Of a stretch of 64,000 nt of DNA, positions 15,951 through 26,400 are shown piece after piece (position 1 is the stretch's first letter; every line of letters starts with the position of its first letter). A program made the position numbers and the translations under genes. Under the pieces are notes generated by a model. It worked only from the letters and a program-made list of their open reading frames with translations. It did not search any database and was not told the origin of the DNA. The stretch is taken from contig CAMHUC010000008.1 in NCBI GenBank assembly GCA_946188155.1, positions 26,292 to 90,291 of the forward strand, read 5' to 3'. The stretch is from an uncultured bacterium (GTDB lineage: Bacteria > Bacteroidota > Bacteroidia > Bacteroidales > Bacteroidaceae).

Positions 15951-17966
15951 CTATTTCAGGTAACTGATGCAGTTGCTGGTGAATCGCTCCAGCTGGTTCT
16001 GATACTGGTTCTCACCGGCGATGTCCCACTCGTAGGCAGCCAGGCCTACGGCGAGGATGCGGCCTGCGAAGGTGGTGGTCGGCGCGAAGTCGATGATACC
16101 GGCGCAGCAGTAGTCCACCACGTGGTTCCACGTGCCGAGCACGGTGGAGTTGGTCTTGTCCTCCCAGGCCTTCACCACGTTGGGCTCGGGTGCCAGTCCG
16201 AAGGCGTTGAGGTCCCACATGCAGTTGTGGTCGCCCTTCACGCCGGCTCCCTCGAAGGCGTAGATGGAGCGTTCGTAGAGACCGCTGATGAAGTCCATGC
16301 CCCAGTAGATGTCGTGGTGGCTGTGGTCGTAGATCTGGCCCTCGGTGTTGCCGATGATGGGCTGCGAGCCCCACACGTCGTTGTTCTGACCGCCCTCGCC
16401 GTTGCCGTAGATGCCAGGAGCGTAGGCGTCGGCGATGCGGCCCACGGCCACGCTGAGCTGTGTGGCGTGGTTGGTGAGCAGCAGGTTGCCGCCGTCGGCA
16501 GTGAATGCCTTCAGGGCATTGACCGTCTCGTTGGAGGCCAGGTTGCCGGGCAGGTTCTGCCAGCCCTTCTCGATGCCGATGCGGTCGGCCATCACCCAGC
16601 ACACAGTGTTCTGCTCGATGTCGAGCTGGTCGATGGTCGATGGTGTGAGCACCATGCCCTTGCCCTGGTTGACGTAGGTCTTCTGGAACCACTCCACGGC
16701 GGCCTTCTCGTCGGCGCTCTGCGTGTAGTCGTCGGCCACGAGCATGGCCACCTTCTTGTCGGCGGGCTCAGCCACGTACTTCAGGCAGTTGCCGGTGAAC
16801 TTCTCTAACTGGTCCTGATACTGGTTGGCGCCGCCGATGTTCCACTCGTAGGCAGCGAGGCCCACGGCGAGGATGCGTCCGGCGAAGCTGCTGGTGGGTG
16901 CGAAGTCGATGATGCCGGCGCAGCAGTAGTCCACCACGTGGTTCCACGTGCCGAGCACGGTGGAGTTGGTCATGTCCTCCCAAGCCTTCACCACGTTGGG
17001 GCTGGGAGCCAGGCCGTAGGCGTTGAGGTCCCACATGCAGTTGTGGTCGCCCTTCACGCCGGCACCCTCGAAGCAGTAGATGGAGCGCTCGTAGAGTCCG
17101 CTGGTGAAGGTCATGCCACGGTAGATGTCGTGGCCGCTGTGGTCATAGATCTGTCCCTCAGCGTTGCCGATGATGGGCTGCGAGCCCCACACGTCGCCGT
17201 TCTGTCCGCCCTCGCCGTTGCCGTAGATGCCGGGAGCGTAGGCCTCAGCGATACGGCCCACGGCCACGGTGAGCTGGGTGGCGTGGTTGGTCAGGAAGAG
17301 GTTGCCGCCGTCGGCAGTGAACGACTTCAGGGCGTTGACGGTCTCGTTGGAGGCCAGTCCGCCAGGCAGGTTCTGCCAGCCGCGCTCCAGTCCGATGCGG
17401 TCGCACATCACCCAGCAGGCCGTCTGCTGCTCGATGTCGAGCAGGTCGATGGTGGCGGGGGTGACGAGCACGCCCTTGCCCGTGTTGACGTAGTTCTTCT
17501 GGAACCAGCTGACGGCATCCTTCTCGTCGGCACTCTGCTCGTAGTCGTCGGGCACGAGCATGGCTATCATGTCGCCGCCCTTCTGTGCCTCGTAGAAGAT
17601 GTTGAAGCGCACCGTCTGGCCCTCAGAGACGCGGCCGTCGCTGTAGCGTGCCTTCACGGTGTAGGCCACGTCGACGTTCGTCGGGGCTTTCTTGATGAGA
17701 TACTCGCTGACGACCTGGTCGATGTTGGTCACGTCGGCGTTGTCCTTGATGATCTGTATGCCCGACTGCCCCTGCATGGTGGGGTTGGTCCAGCGGAGGG
17801 TCACGTCGCGCACGCCGTCCTGGTAGTCGGCCACGAGGTTGGTCACGGCCTCGCTGTACTTGGCGGCCTCGTACTGCACGTCGCTGCAGGAGGCGAGGAA
17901 GGGGACTGCGCAGATAGCGCAGTATACTAGACCAGCGCGGAATGTTTTATATATCTTGGTAATCAT
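15951..17966 (-). CDS. Surface glycan-binding lipoprotein with two tandem DUF4960-like domains (SGBP2)
   Basis: A 671-aa lipoprotein (lipobox FLASC, then SDV). After a fibronectin/Ig-like region (~30-180) come two nearly identical ~270-residue domains, beginning at MIAMLVPDDYEQSADEKDA and VAMLVADDYTQSADEKAA. Each contains SNETVNAL, NHATQL, APGIYGNGEGGQN and TWNHVVDYCCAG. The repeat period is 816 bp (272 codons) with very few differences, so the duplication is recent. The single-copy homologue is SGBP1. As third gene of SusC2-SusD2-SGBP2 it most likely binds fructan on the outer surface, and the doubled domain may raise avidity. Confidence 0.75.
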   Translation of the reverse strand: MITKIYKTFRAGLVYCAICAVPFLASCSDVQYEAAKYSEAVTNLVADYQDGVRDVTLRWTNPTMQGQSGIQIIKDNADVTNIDQVVSEYLIKKAPTNVDVAYTVKARYSDGRVSEGQTVRFNIFYEAQKGGDMIAMLVPDDYEQSADEKDAVSWFQKNYVNTGKGVLVTPATIDLLDIEQQTACWVMCDRIGLERGWQNLPGGLASNETVNALKSFTADGGNLFLTNHATQLTVAVGRIAEAYAPGIYGNGEGGQNGDVWGSQPIIGNAEGQIYDHSGHDIYRGMTFTSGLYERSIYCFEGAGVKGDHNCMWDLNAYGLAPSPNVVKAWEDMTNSTVLGTWNHVVDYCCAGIIDFAPTSSFAGRILAVGLAAYEWNIGGANQYQDQLEKFTGNCLKYVAEPADKKVAMLVADDYTQSADEKAAVEWFQKTYVNQGKGMVLTPSTIDQLDIEQNTVCWVMADRIGIEKGWQNLPGNLASNETVNALKAFTADGGNLLLTNHATQLSVAVGRIADAYAPGIYGNGEGGQNNDVWGSQPIIGNTEGQIYDHSHHDIYWGMDFISGLYERSIYAFEGAGVKGDHNCMWDLNAFGLAPEPNVVKAWEDKTNSTVLGTWNHVVDYCCAGIIDFAPTTTFAGRILAVGLAAYEWDIAGENQYQNQLERFTSNCISYLK
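17906..17922 (-). other. covarying hairpin inside the signal-peptide cassette
   Basis: CTGCGC-TATCT-GCGCAG in the SGBP2 mRNA. The same spot in four sister genes reads CTGCGG-TATTT-CCGCAG (or ATC in the loop): 4529-4545, 6032-6048, 7831-7847 and 19682-19698. The changed base pair is compensated on the other arm, altering CGISA to CAICA while keeping the stem. Confidence 0.5.
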
Positions 17967-18044
17967 AACTCTAAATTCTTACTTCTTAATTCTTCATCGG
18001 CGAAGCCGACACTTCTTAATTCTTAACTCTAAACTCTTCCCTTT

Positions 18045-19742
18045 TTACTTGTAAAGTCCGTTGGAGTTCTCGATCTGCGAGATGGGAATGGGCAGGTAGA
18101 GCTCGTCCTCAGTGACGCTGGCACCGGCATAGTAGGGGCGCAGCTGCGACTCCTCCTGCATGTACTTGTTGAGCGTCTCCACGGCAGTGCCCCAGCGGAG
18201 CAGGTCGAACCAGCGCTGCCCCTCCATAGCCAGCTCCAGTCGGCGCTCCATGCGCACGGCCAGACGGGCGCGGTTTTTGGTCCAGGCCAGGTTGCCGTCC
18301 CAGTCGGTGGGGTAGGGCTCCACGTAGTAGTCGGCCTTGCCGGGGTCGAGGTCCACGGGCAAGTAGTTGCCGTCGATGCTGCGCTTGGCCTTCTCGCGTA
18401 CCTGGTTCACCAGTGCGCGGGCCTCCACGAGTTTGTCGTCGGTGGCGGCATTGTCGCCGGTGGCCAGTTCGATGAGTGCCTCAGCCTTGAGCAGCAGGAT
18501 GTCGGCGTAGCGGATGAGGATGAAGTTCAGGCTCGAGGCGCCCCAGGGGAATCCCTGCACCATGTCGGGGCTGCTGGGGTCGATGAGTCCCTTCTTGCCG
18601 GAGTACTCGCCGTAGGTGTTGTAGTCGCGGCACCAGCCCTCTGTATAGGTATGTCCGCGGAAGGGGAATCCGATGCGGCCCACGGTGAGGTCGAGGCGCG
18701 GGTCGATGCTGCCCAGGTAGTCGCTGGTGACGCGCACGCTGTTGGCTGTGCCGTCAAGGTAGGGCAGTCCGTTGGCGTCGGTGCGGAAGGCGTTCACGAG
18801 GTTCTGCGAGGCGAGGAAGAAGTCGTCGCCCGAGCCGAAGATGTTACCCTCTGAGCGCGTGGTGTTGAGCAGGTTGCAGAAGTTGGCGTGGATGTTCTCC
18901 TCGACGCCGGTGACGTACTGCACGGCCATGATGCTCTCCATGCGGTTGTTGAACTCTATCTTCGACATGTCGGCGAAGTTCTGGTAGAGCTGGTACTTGC
19001 CGCTGTTGATGACGATGCTGGCCCACTTCTCCACCTCGCTCCACGAGCTGGTCTGGGCGTTGACCTTGGCCAGCAGGGCGGCAGCCACGTACTTGCTGAA
19101 GCGGCCGGGCTGGGCCTGCGACTCGGGCATGGCGTTGTAGGCCTCCTCGAGGTCGGCCTTGATGGCGGCGTAGATCTCCTCGCGGCTCTTGTTGCCGTTG
19201 GGCACCGTCTTGGGGTCGTCGGCCTCGGTGAAGTAGGGGATGCTCTTGAACACGCGGTTCAGGTCGAAGTAGAACCAGGCGCGCAGTGTCTTCAGCTCGC
19301 CGAGCATGGCCTCCTTCCCGCTGACGTCGGCATCCTGGATGGCCTGCATGGCCTTGTGTACACGGGCGATGCCCAGGTAGTTGTTCTCCCACTTGTTCAG
19401 GCAGGTGGCGTTGTCGCTGGTGATGTTCGAGATCTCCAACTGGTGGATGTTGGCCTCCATCGATACGCCCTCGCCGCCCTTGTAGGCATCGTCGGAGCGC
19501 ACGTCGAACACCCAGTTGGTGATGGGTCCGGCGAAGGCGGCGTTGTTGTCCTCGAAGAAGTGGGCCTCGAGGCTCTGGTAGGCCGACGACATGAGGCCGT
19601 CGATGGACTCGTTGGTCAGCTGCTCGGCGGTGAACTCACCCTGTGGCTTCAGGTCGAGCTTGTCGTTGCAGGAGGTGAGGACTGCGGAAATACCGCAGTA
19701 TACTAGACCGGCGCAGAATGCTTTATATATCTTGGTAATCAT
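18045..19742 (-). CDS. SusD/RagB-family lipoprotein (SusD2)
   Basis: A 565-aa SusD homologue with lipobox (VLTSC, then NDKLDLK), the family helical motifs (LMSSAYQSLEAHFF; LKTLRAWFYFDLNRVFKSIPYF) and C-terminal signature (LIRYADILLLKAEALIEL; MERRLELAMEGQRWFDLLRWGTA; YLPIPISQI). It is the glycan-binding lid of the SusC2 transporter and precedes SGBP2. The first ~25 residues and their DNA are shared with SusD1, SGBP1, SGBP2 and GH32b, while the mature proteins SusD1 and SusD2 are only distantly alike. Confidence 0.95.
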   Translation of the reverse strand: MITKIYKAFCAGLVYCGISAVLTSCNDKLDLKPQGEFTAEQLTNESIDGLMSSAYQSLEAHFFEDNNAAFAGPITNWVFDVRSDDAYKGGEGVSMEANIHQLEISNITSDNATCLNKWENNYLGIARVHKAMQAIQDADVSGKEAMLGELKTLRAWFYFDLNRVFKSIPYFTEADDPKTVPNGNKSREEIYAAIKADLEEAYNAMPESQAQPGRFSKYVAAALLAKVNAQTSSWSEVEKWASIVINSGKYQLYQNFADMSKIEFNNRMESIMAVQYVTGVEENIHANFCNLLNTTRSEGNIFGSGDDFFLASQNLVNAFRTDANGLPYLDGTANSVRVTSDYLGSIDPRLDLTVGRIGFPFRGHTYTEGWCRDYNTYGEYSGKKGLIDPSSPDMVQGFPWGASSLNFILIRYADILLLKAEALIELATGDNAATDDKLVEARALVNQVREKAKRSIDGNYLPVDLDPGKADYYVEPYPTDWDGNLAWTKNRARLAVRMERRLELAMEGQRWFDLLRWGTAVETLNKYMQEESQLRPYYAGASVTEDELYLPIPISQIENSNGLYK

Positions 19743-19799
19743 ACTTTCTTAATTTTTCGTAAACTCAAGCATAAATGCTTAATTCTTAACTCTTAATTC

Positions 19800-22700
19800 T
19801 TAGAATGTCAGGTTCAGACCGAGGGTGAATGTGCGGGCACGGGGATAGAGGCCGCTGTCGACGCGGGCACCGTAGCCGGCGAGCATGACCTCGGGGTCGA
19901 GGCCCTTGTACTTGGTGATGGTGAAGATGTTCTCCACCTGTCCGAATACGCTGATGTTGGTGGCGAAGATCTTCTGCACGAAGCCCTTTGGCAGCTGGTA
20001 GCCCAGCTTGAGGTACTTCAGCTTCAGGTACGAGCCGTCCTCCACGAAGTAGTTCGACATGCGGGTCTCGTTGTTGTTGTCCACCATCGTCAGGGCGGGG
20101 ATGGAGGCGCCGGTGTTCTCTGGTGTCCAGGCGTTGAGGATGTCCACGCCGTGGTTGGTCGACGAGCCGCCGCCGTAGTGCATGAACTCCAGCTGTCGGC
20201 GCGTGGTGTTGTAGATGTCGAAGCCGAACTCACCGGAGAAGAAGGCCGACAGGGTGAAGCCCTTGTAGTTGAGGTCGAGGTTCAGACCGAGGGCCAGGTC
20301 GGGGTTGGGGTCGCCGATGATGCAGCGGTCGGCGTCGTCCACCACACCGTTGCCGTCGATGTCGCGGAAGATGAGTCGGCCTACGCCCTTGCCCTGCTGG
20401 ATGGCGTGGTTAGAGACCTGGTCCTCCGTCTGGAAGATGCCGTCGCACACGTAGCCGTAGTAGACGCCCATCGGCTGGCCCACCATCAGACGGTAGTCGC
20501 CGCCCTGCGATGTCACCACGTCGTTGAACTTCACCAGTTCGTTCTTATACTGCGAGATGTTGAGCGTGCCGTTCCACGAGAAGTCGCCGTAGTTGGGCGA
20601 GCGGTAGGTCATGGTCAGTTCCCAGCCGTTGTTCTTCATCTCGCCGGTGTTCATCCACATGGCTGCTCCCTCGCCTTCCACGGAGAGTGTCGGCGGTATG
20701 GTGAGCATATCCTTGGTGTTCTTCCAGAAGTAGTCGAACGAGAGGCCCAGTGCGCCGTTGAACAGGTTGACGTCGAGACCGAGGTTGGTCTGCGTCGTCG
20801 TCTCCCACTTCAGGTCGCGGTTGCCGCTCGATGCTGCCACGATGCCGGGCACCACGGAGTTGTTGGAGCCGTTCAGGTCGTAGGAGCCGTGGCGCAGGTT
20901 GTAGGCGTAGCGGGTGTAGTAGGCGTAGTTGTCGCTGATGGCGGAGTTACCGTTCTGACCCCACGCCAGGCGGATTTTCAGGTTGTCGATGACGTTGGTC
21001 TTGGGGAAGAACTTCTCCTCGGAAACACGCCAGGCGGCCGAGAAGGCGGGGAACACGCCCGAGTTGTTGTCCTTATAGAGACGCGAGGTCTGGTCGCGGC
21101 GCAGCGTGGCGCTGACGAGGTAGCGGTCGGCATAGTTGTAGTCGAGCTTGCCGAAGAGCGAGAACAGGGCCCACTCGGCCTTGCCGCCTCCCACCGAGGG
21201 GTCGCTGCCGCCGGCGCCGATCTGCATATAGTCCACGTCCTCGAAGGCGTAGTCGCGCTTGCTGCCGTTGAGGTCCTCAGAGCGATACTTGATGTACTCC
21301 GAGCCGATCAGTGCCGTCATGTGGTGTACGCCGGCGAAGGTCTTCATATAGTTGGCCGTGTTGGTCCAGGTGTAGGTGTCGCCCTGTCCGTAGGCGCGGC
21401 TCACGCTGTTCATGTCCGACGGCTGTATGCGTCGGCCCAGGTTCTTGTTGAAGAACTGTGTGTGCTCAATACCGATGTTCGACTTGATGACCAGTCCGTC
21501 GATGGGCTTGATGTCGAGGTAGGCGTTGCCGAAGATGCGCCAGCTCTCGTTGGTGTTGTCGCGGCCGTTGTATAGCTCATGCACGGGGTTGGCGATGTCG
21601 CTTCCGCTGAGCACCATCGGGTTGGTGTAGGTGCCGTTGCTATCGGTGACGGGGATTGCCGGGTGCTGGCGCATGGCGGTGTAGGGAACTCCTCGGTCAT
21701 CGCCGGTGCCGTAGCCACGGTCGTTCCACTGGGCAATCATCAGGTTCTCGCCCACGGCGAACACCTTACTTATATTATAGGTGGAGTTGATGCGGGCGGT
21801 ATAGCGGCGGTAGAAGGTGTTGTTCATCAGACCGTTCTGGTTGATATAGTTGCCCGAGATCATAAACGAGCCTTTCTCGCCGCTGTTCGACACGCTGGCC
21901 GAGAGGTTGTGGGTCCAGGCAGAGGAGAACACCTCGTTCTGCCAGTTGGTGTCGGCGGAGCGCACCAGGCCGTCGGCGTCGAGATACTCGCGCAGCTGTG
22001 GCGTGGCGCCGCTGCCGTAGAAGGGGTGCGAGGGTGTCAGGCCGGCGTTCGTGTTGGCGGCCCAGTAAGCCTGTCCCCACTGGTCGGCGTTCATCACGTC
22101 GTACTTCTTGGCAATGGTATTCAGCGAGGCAGTGTAGTTGACGTTCACCGTCACCTTGTCGCCCTTGCCCTTCTTGGTGGTGATGATGATCACACCGTTG
22201 GCAGCGCGGCTACCGTAGATAGAGGCCGACGAGGCATCCTTCAGCACCTGGATGGACTCGATGTCGGCGGCGTTGAGCGAGTTGAGGTTCTCGGTGGTGG
22301 CCACGCCGTCGATGACGTAGAGGGGCGATGCGCCGTTCACCGTACTCATACCGCGCACGCGGATAGAGGCGCCGCCGCCGCCGGGCGAGGCGTCGGTCAC
22401 GATGTTCACGCCGGGCAGCTTGCCCTGCATCGAGTTCAGCATGTTGGGGTCGCTCTCACTCTTGGCTCCCTTCATGTCCATCACGGCCACGGCACCCGTC
22501 AGGTCGGCCTTGCGCTGCACCTGATAGCCGGTGACGACCACCTCCTGCAGCTCCTTGGCATTGTCCTGCATGGTCACTTTCATACCCTGCTGCGCGGGCA
22601 GCTCCTCACTCTTGAATCCGATGTAGGAGAACACCAGCGTGGCGCCGGGCTTGACTTTGAGCTTGAAGTTACCGTCGAAGTCGGTCACGGTGCCGTTCGA

Positions 22701-22844
22701 CGTTCCCTTCTCCATCACCGTGGCTCCGATGACCGTCTCGCCCGTGGCGTCGACCACCGTGCCACTGATTTCTGCTTGCGCGTACATTAGTGTACTCACA
22801 AGAGCGAGCGTTAGGCTCAGTAGCAATCTTTTCATTTGTTTCAT
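19800..22844 (-). CDS. SusC/RagA-family TonB-dependent receptor (SusC2)
   Basis: A 1014-aa outer-membrane transporter, heading the operon SusC2-SusD2-SGBP2. Signal peptide ending MYAQ, carboxypeptidase-regulatory-like domain (AEISGTVVDATGETVIGA), TonB-box-like stretch (QEVVVTGYQVQ), plug motifs (SASIYGSRAANGVIIITTKKG) and a barrel ending LGLNLTF. The ATG at 22844 follows the promoter box at 22885-22892; a longer frame would start inside the promoter. The first ~60 residues match the partial SusC at the left edge almost exactly. Cargo is probably fructan oligosaccharide. Confidence 0.95.
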   Translation of the reverse strand: MKQMKRLLLSLTLALVSTLMYAQAEISGTVVDATGETVIGATVMEKGTSNGTVTDFDGNFKLKVKPGATLVFSYIGFKSEELPAQQGMKVTMQDNAKELQEVVVTGYQVQRKADLTGAVAVMDMKGAKSESDPNMLNSMQGKLPGVNIVTDASPGGGGASIRVRGMSTVNGASPLYVIDGVATTENLNSLNAADIESIQVLKDASSASIYGSRAANGVIIITTKKGKGDKVTVNVNYTASLNTIAKKYDVMNADQWGQAYWAANTNAGLTPSHPFYGSGATPQLREYLDADGLVRSADTNWQNEVFSSAWTHNLSASVSNSGEKGSFMISGNYINQNGLMNNTFYRRYTARINSTYNISKVFAVGENLMIAQWNDRGYGTGDDRGVPYTAMRQHPAIPVTDSNGTYTNPMVLSGSDIANPVHELYNGRDNTNESWRIFGNAYLDIKPIDGLVIKSNIGIEHTQFFNKNLGRRIQPSDMNSVSRAYGQGDTYTWTNTANYMKTFAGVHHMTALIGSEYIKYRSEDLNGSKRDYAFEDVDYMQIGAGGSDPSVGGGKAEWALFSLFGKLDYNYADRYLVSATLRRDQTSRLYKDNNSGVFPAFSAAWRVSEEKFFPKTNVIDNLKIRLAWGQNGNSAISDNYAYYTRYAYNLRHGSYDLNGSNNSVVPGIVAASSGNRDLKWETTTQTNLGLDVNLFNGALGLSFDYFWKNTKDMLTIPPTLSVEGEGAAMWMNTGEMKNNGWELTMTYRSPNYGDFSWNGTLNISQYKNELVKFNDVVTSQGGDYRLMVGQPMGVYYGYVCDGIFQTEDQVSNHAIQQGKGVGRLIFRDIDGNGVVDDADRCIIGDPNPDLALGLNLDLNYKGFTLSAFFSGEFGFDIYNTTRRQLEFMHYGGGSSTNHGVDILNAWTPENTGASIPALTMVDNNNETRMSNYFVEDGSYLKLKYLKLGYQLPKGFVQKIFATNISVFGQVENIFTITKYKGLDPEVMLAGYGARVDSGLYPRARTFTLGLNLTF

Positions 22845-22884
22845 TTGCTTGTTACTTTTGGTTAGAATTATATGAAATCTGCCG

Positions 22885-22892
22885 CAAAAGTA
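22885..22892 (-). promoter_or_regulatory. -7 box of the SusC2 operon promoter
   Basis: TACTTTTG on the minus strand, 40 nt before the SusC2 start. The surrounding GCCGCAAAAGTA sequence is shared with the left susC promoter (250-257), so both may be controlled alike. Confidence 0.5.
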
Positions 22893-23013
22893 GTAAACAA
22901 TCGTTTCGGCAGACATAAAATATCGTTCACGCCGCCCAAAATTTGTTTCAATGTAACATTTTTGCGAAGGAATGAACGATATTTGCTAACTTATTTGTAC
23001 CTTTGCATCACGA

Positions 23014-23083
23014 TAGTTTATGGTTTACGGTTTACGGTTTACAGTTTACGGTTTACAGTTTATAGTTTATAGTTTATAGTTTA
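23014..23083. repeat. GTTTACG-type heptamer tandem array
   Basis: About nine tandem 7-mers (GTTTACG, GTTTACA, GTTTATA variants) run directly up to the ATG at 23084 and form the leader of the lipoprotein gene. Confidence 0.8.
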
Positions 23084-23461
23084 ATGAAAAGAAAGCTCTA
23101 TATCCTTGCCATGTTGTCGGCCGTGCTGCTGCTGGCCGGCTGCGCAGAACATGACAACCCCGTCGCCCCCGGCGGGCAAAGTGACAACCCGCTGACGGCC
23201 ACCGACCCCGGATCGGCCTATATCGAGAAGAGCGTCGCCGTGTGCCGCGACGGCAAGAACGACGGACAGGTGACGCTGCGATTCTACAGCGACAGGCCCA
23301 GCGTGGCCGACATCGAGGCTGCCGACTTCCATCGTGTGATCTCCAACGGTGCCGCCATGACGGTGAAGAACCTCATCCTCGACCTGTCGCTCAACACTGG
23401 CGGCTCCACCGACATCGCCAGTGCCTACATCGCCACGCTCGGCGAGTGGTACGGCAAATAG
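23084..23461 (+). CDS. Small lipoprotein of unknown function
   Basis: A 125-aa protein with a clear lipoprotein signal (LLLAGC near residue 20, followed by AEHDNP). The mature part has no domain I recognise; it contains VTLRFYSDRPSVADI, suggesting a small beta-rich fold. It lies 21 nt upstream of the SNF2 gene on the same strand, so the two may be co-transcribed, although their functions do not suggest a link. The leader is made of the heptamer array at 23014-23083. Confidence 0.7.
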   Translation: MKRKLYILAMLSAVLLLAGCAEHDNPVAPGGQSDNPLTATDPGSAYIEKSVAVCRDGKNDGQVTLRFYSDRPSVADIEAADFHRVISNGAAMTVKNLILDLSLNTGGSTDIASAYIATLGEWYGK

Positions 23462-23482
23462 TACTGTGAACTCTGAACGGTT

Positions 23483-26400
23483 ATGGCAAGATCAGAATTC
23501 GGAAAGACATGGTGGGGCAGCGAGTGGCTCAAGTCGCTCACCCACATCGACTACGCCAACCGCATCCCGCGAGGGTCGGCTTACGCCAGAAACGGCTCGG
23601 TGAAGAGCATCGAGGTGAAAGGCAACGTGATAACGGCAAAGGTGAAGGGCAGCAGGCCCACGCCCTACAAGGTGACGATACGTGTGCCGCTGTTCAGCAA
23701 GGGGCAGACGGAGCAGCTCATGGAGCAACTGCTCCGCCGGCCGGCACTCATCTCGAAGCTGCTCAACCGAGAGCTCGACCCGGAGGTGTTTCAAGTGGCC
23801 CGCCGCATCGGGCTCAACCTGTTCCCTGAGCGGTGGGATGACCTCGAGATGAACTGCTCCTGCCCCGACTGGGCCGTGCCTTGCAAGCACTTGGCGGCTG
23901 TCATCTATATGATGAGTCGCGAGATTGACAATGACCCCTTCCTGGTGTTCTCTATGCACGGCGTCAACCTGCTCGACGAACTCAGCAAGCGGCACGTGAA
24001 GATAGAGAAGGAGAAGGTGATGGACGTGCCCGACATCGGCAGCCTCCTCACTCCCGCCGAAGGACCGGCAGTGGAGAAGGAGGACTCCGGCGACGTCAGC
24101 CGCGTGGACTTCACCCGTCTGCGCGACATCACCGATGCGCTGGCTAACCTGCTGCCGAAGAACCCGCCCTTCTCCGAGGGCAAGGACTTCCAGCAGGTGT
24201 ATGCCGCCGAGATGGGCGTCATCTCGCGCAAGGCGCAGCGCGTGCTGGCGGGAAAGCTTATGCCTGAGTTCCAGCACTCCAAATACAAATTCACCTACAG
24301 CCGCAGCACGCGCGTCAGCTTCTTCATCAACACCTACGGCACTGTGTTTGCCACCACTGCCACGCTGGACGACATCGACCCTATGCGCGACTTCACCACC
24401 GGCGACTACCTTGAGCCACTGCTCAACCTGCCCGCCGACTATCTGCCCGACTACGACCCGTCGGTGCAGGCCCTGCACCAGGCCCTCTCCTGTGCCCTCC
24501 GGCTGCTGGCCTGTGGAGCCGTCGTTCCCCAGCTGGTCAAGAGTTCCAACGCCTACGCGATATGCTGGATGCCGGCCACCATAGCCCGCGAGGTGGCACA
24601 GGTCGTGGATGAGCTGTCGGCCATCATGCCCGCCCGTCTGTTCCAGCTCATCCCCCTCAACCAGCCCAAGGGGCGTAAGCGCAAGCTGGACTCTGGGCTG
24701 ACGGCTGTCCCGCTGAAGCAGCAGGCCGTCTGGCTGCTGAGCCACATACTGGGCCAGCTCGTGTCGCTGCTCCACAAGAGCAGTGTCGACTTTAGCGCGG
24801 TCTACAGCCTGTTCTTCCGACAGCGGCCACAGGCGTTCTCCACCATCGGCGAGAAGGCCACCCCCGGCGCCATCCGCGCCTGGCTCGACCGCTTCTTCCT
24901 CTCGCAGCGACAGTACAGCCCGTCGCTGCTCGTCGCCGAGACCGACGAGGGAGGGTTCGCCCTCCACGTGGCCATCGACCGCGACGGCGAGGCCATCATG
25001 CTGAGCGACGTCCTGCGCGACCCGGCCCTGGCATCGCGCCGCTTCACCATCCTGAAGGAACTCTCGCTGCTGTCGTCGCTCGTCAGCGGACTGGAGCAGT
25101 ACATCAACCGCGAGGGGACCTCACCTATCAGATTTACGGCGGAGGAGTTCTCTACGTTCCTCTTCGATGCCATTCCCGCCATCCGGCTGCTGGGCGTCAG
25201 AGTGCTGCTGCCCAAGTCGTTGCAGGAGATCATACGCCCGAAGGTGAGCATGCGCATCTCGAAGAAGCAGACTGACGGCAAGAGCTATTTGCGACTCGAC
25301 GAGATGCTGCAGTTCGACTGGCAGGTGGCCCTCGGCGGCGAGGTCATCAGTAGCGAGGAGTTCTCACAGCTCATCAACAAGGCACGCGGGCTCATCAAGT
25401 TCCGACAGCAGTACATCTACGTCGATGAGCAGGACATCGAGCGGCTGCGCAAGGCCTTCGAGGGCAGCCGCCCTATGACGGCCTCGCAGATGCTACAGGC
25501 CGCCCTCACCGAGAGCTACGACCGGGCGCCCATCATCCTCTCCGACGAGGTGCGCCAGCTGATGCGCCAGCTCACCGAGCAGACCGACATACCCGTGCCG
25601 GCCGGCATCCGTGCCACCCTGCGACCCTATCAGGAGCGGGGCTACTCGTGGATGTACCGCAACTTCCGCATCGGCTTCGGAAGCATCATCGCCGACGATA
25701 TGGGTCTTGGAAAGACACTCCAGGTCATCACCCTGCTGCAGAGACTGAAGGATGACGGTGCGCTCAGCCCGGCAGAGGCGGCCCTGATCGTGGTGCCTAC
25801 CGGCCTCGTCACCAACTGGCAGTCGGAGCTGAACCGCTTTGCGCCCTCGCTGACGGTGTTTACCTTCCACGGTCCCCAGCGCAGCCTGAAGGCGATGAAA
25901 GACGCTGACATCCTGCTCACCACCTACGGCGTGCTCCGTTCCGACACCGCCAAGCTGAAGAAGCTGCACTGGCTCACCGTCATCATCGACGAGGCGCAGA
26001 ACATCAAGAATGCCGACACGGCGCAGAGCAAGGCCGTGCGCTCCATACCCGCACGGCTCCACATCGCCATGAGCGGCACGCCGGTGGAGAACCGACTCTC
26101 GGAGTTCTGGTCGATTATGGACTTCGCCAACCAGGGCTATCTCGGCTCGGCCAAGGGCTTCAAGGAGCTGTTCGCCAACCCCATACAGCGAGAGGGCGAC
26201 AGCAGTGTGGCTACTCGCTTCCGCAGGATTACGGCCCCCTTCCTGCTGCGACGGCTGAAGTCGGACAAGTCCATCATCAGCGACCTGCCCGACAAGATAG
26301 AGCAGAACGAGCCGGCGCTGTTAACGGAGCGCCAGGCGGCCCTCTACCATGAGACGCTCGAGCAGGCCATGAAGGCCATCGAGGGCATCGACACCACCGA

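Noticed and set aside
1014..22790. Many long plus-strand frames opposite the Sus genes
   Set aside because: They mirror the codon periodicity of the minus-strand genes, have no promoters or family motifs, and are antisense shadows.
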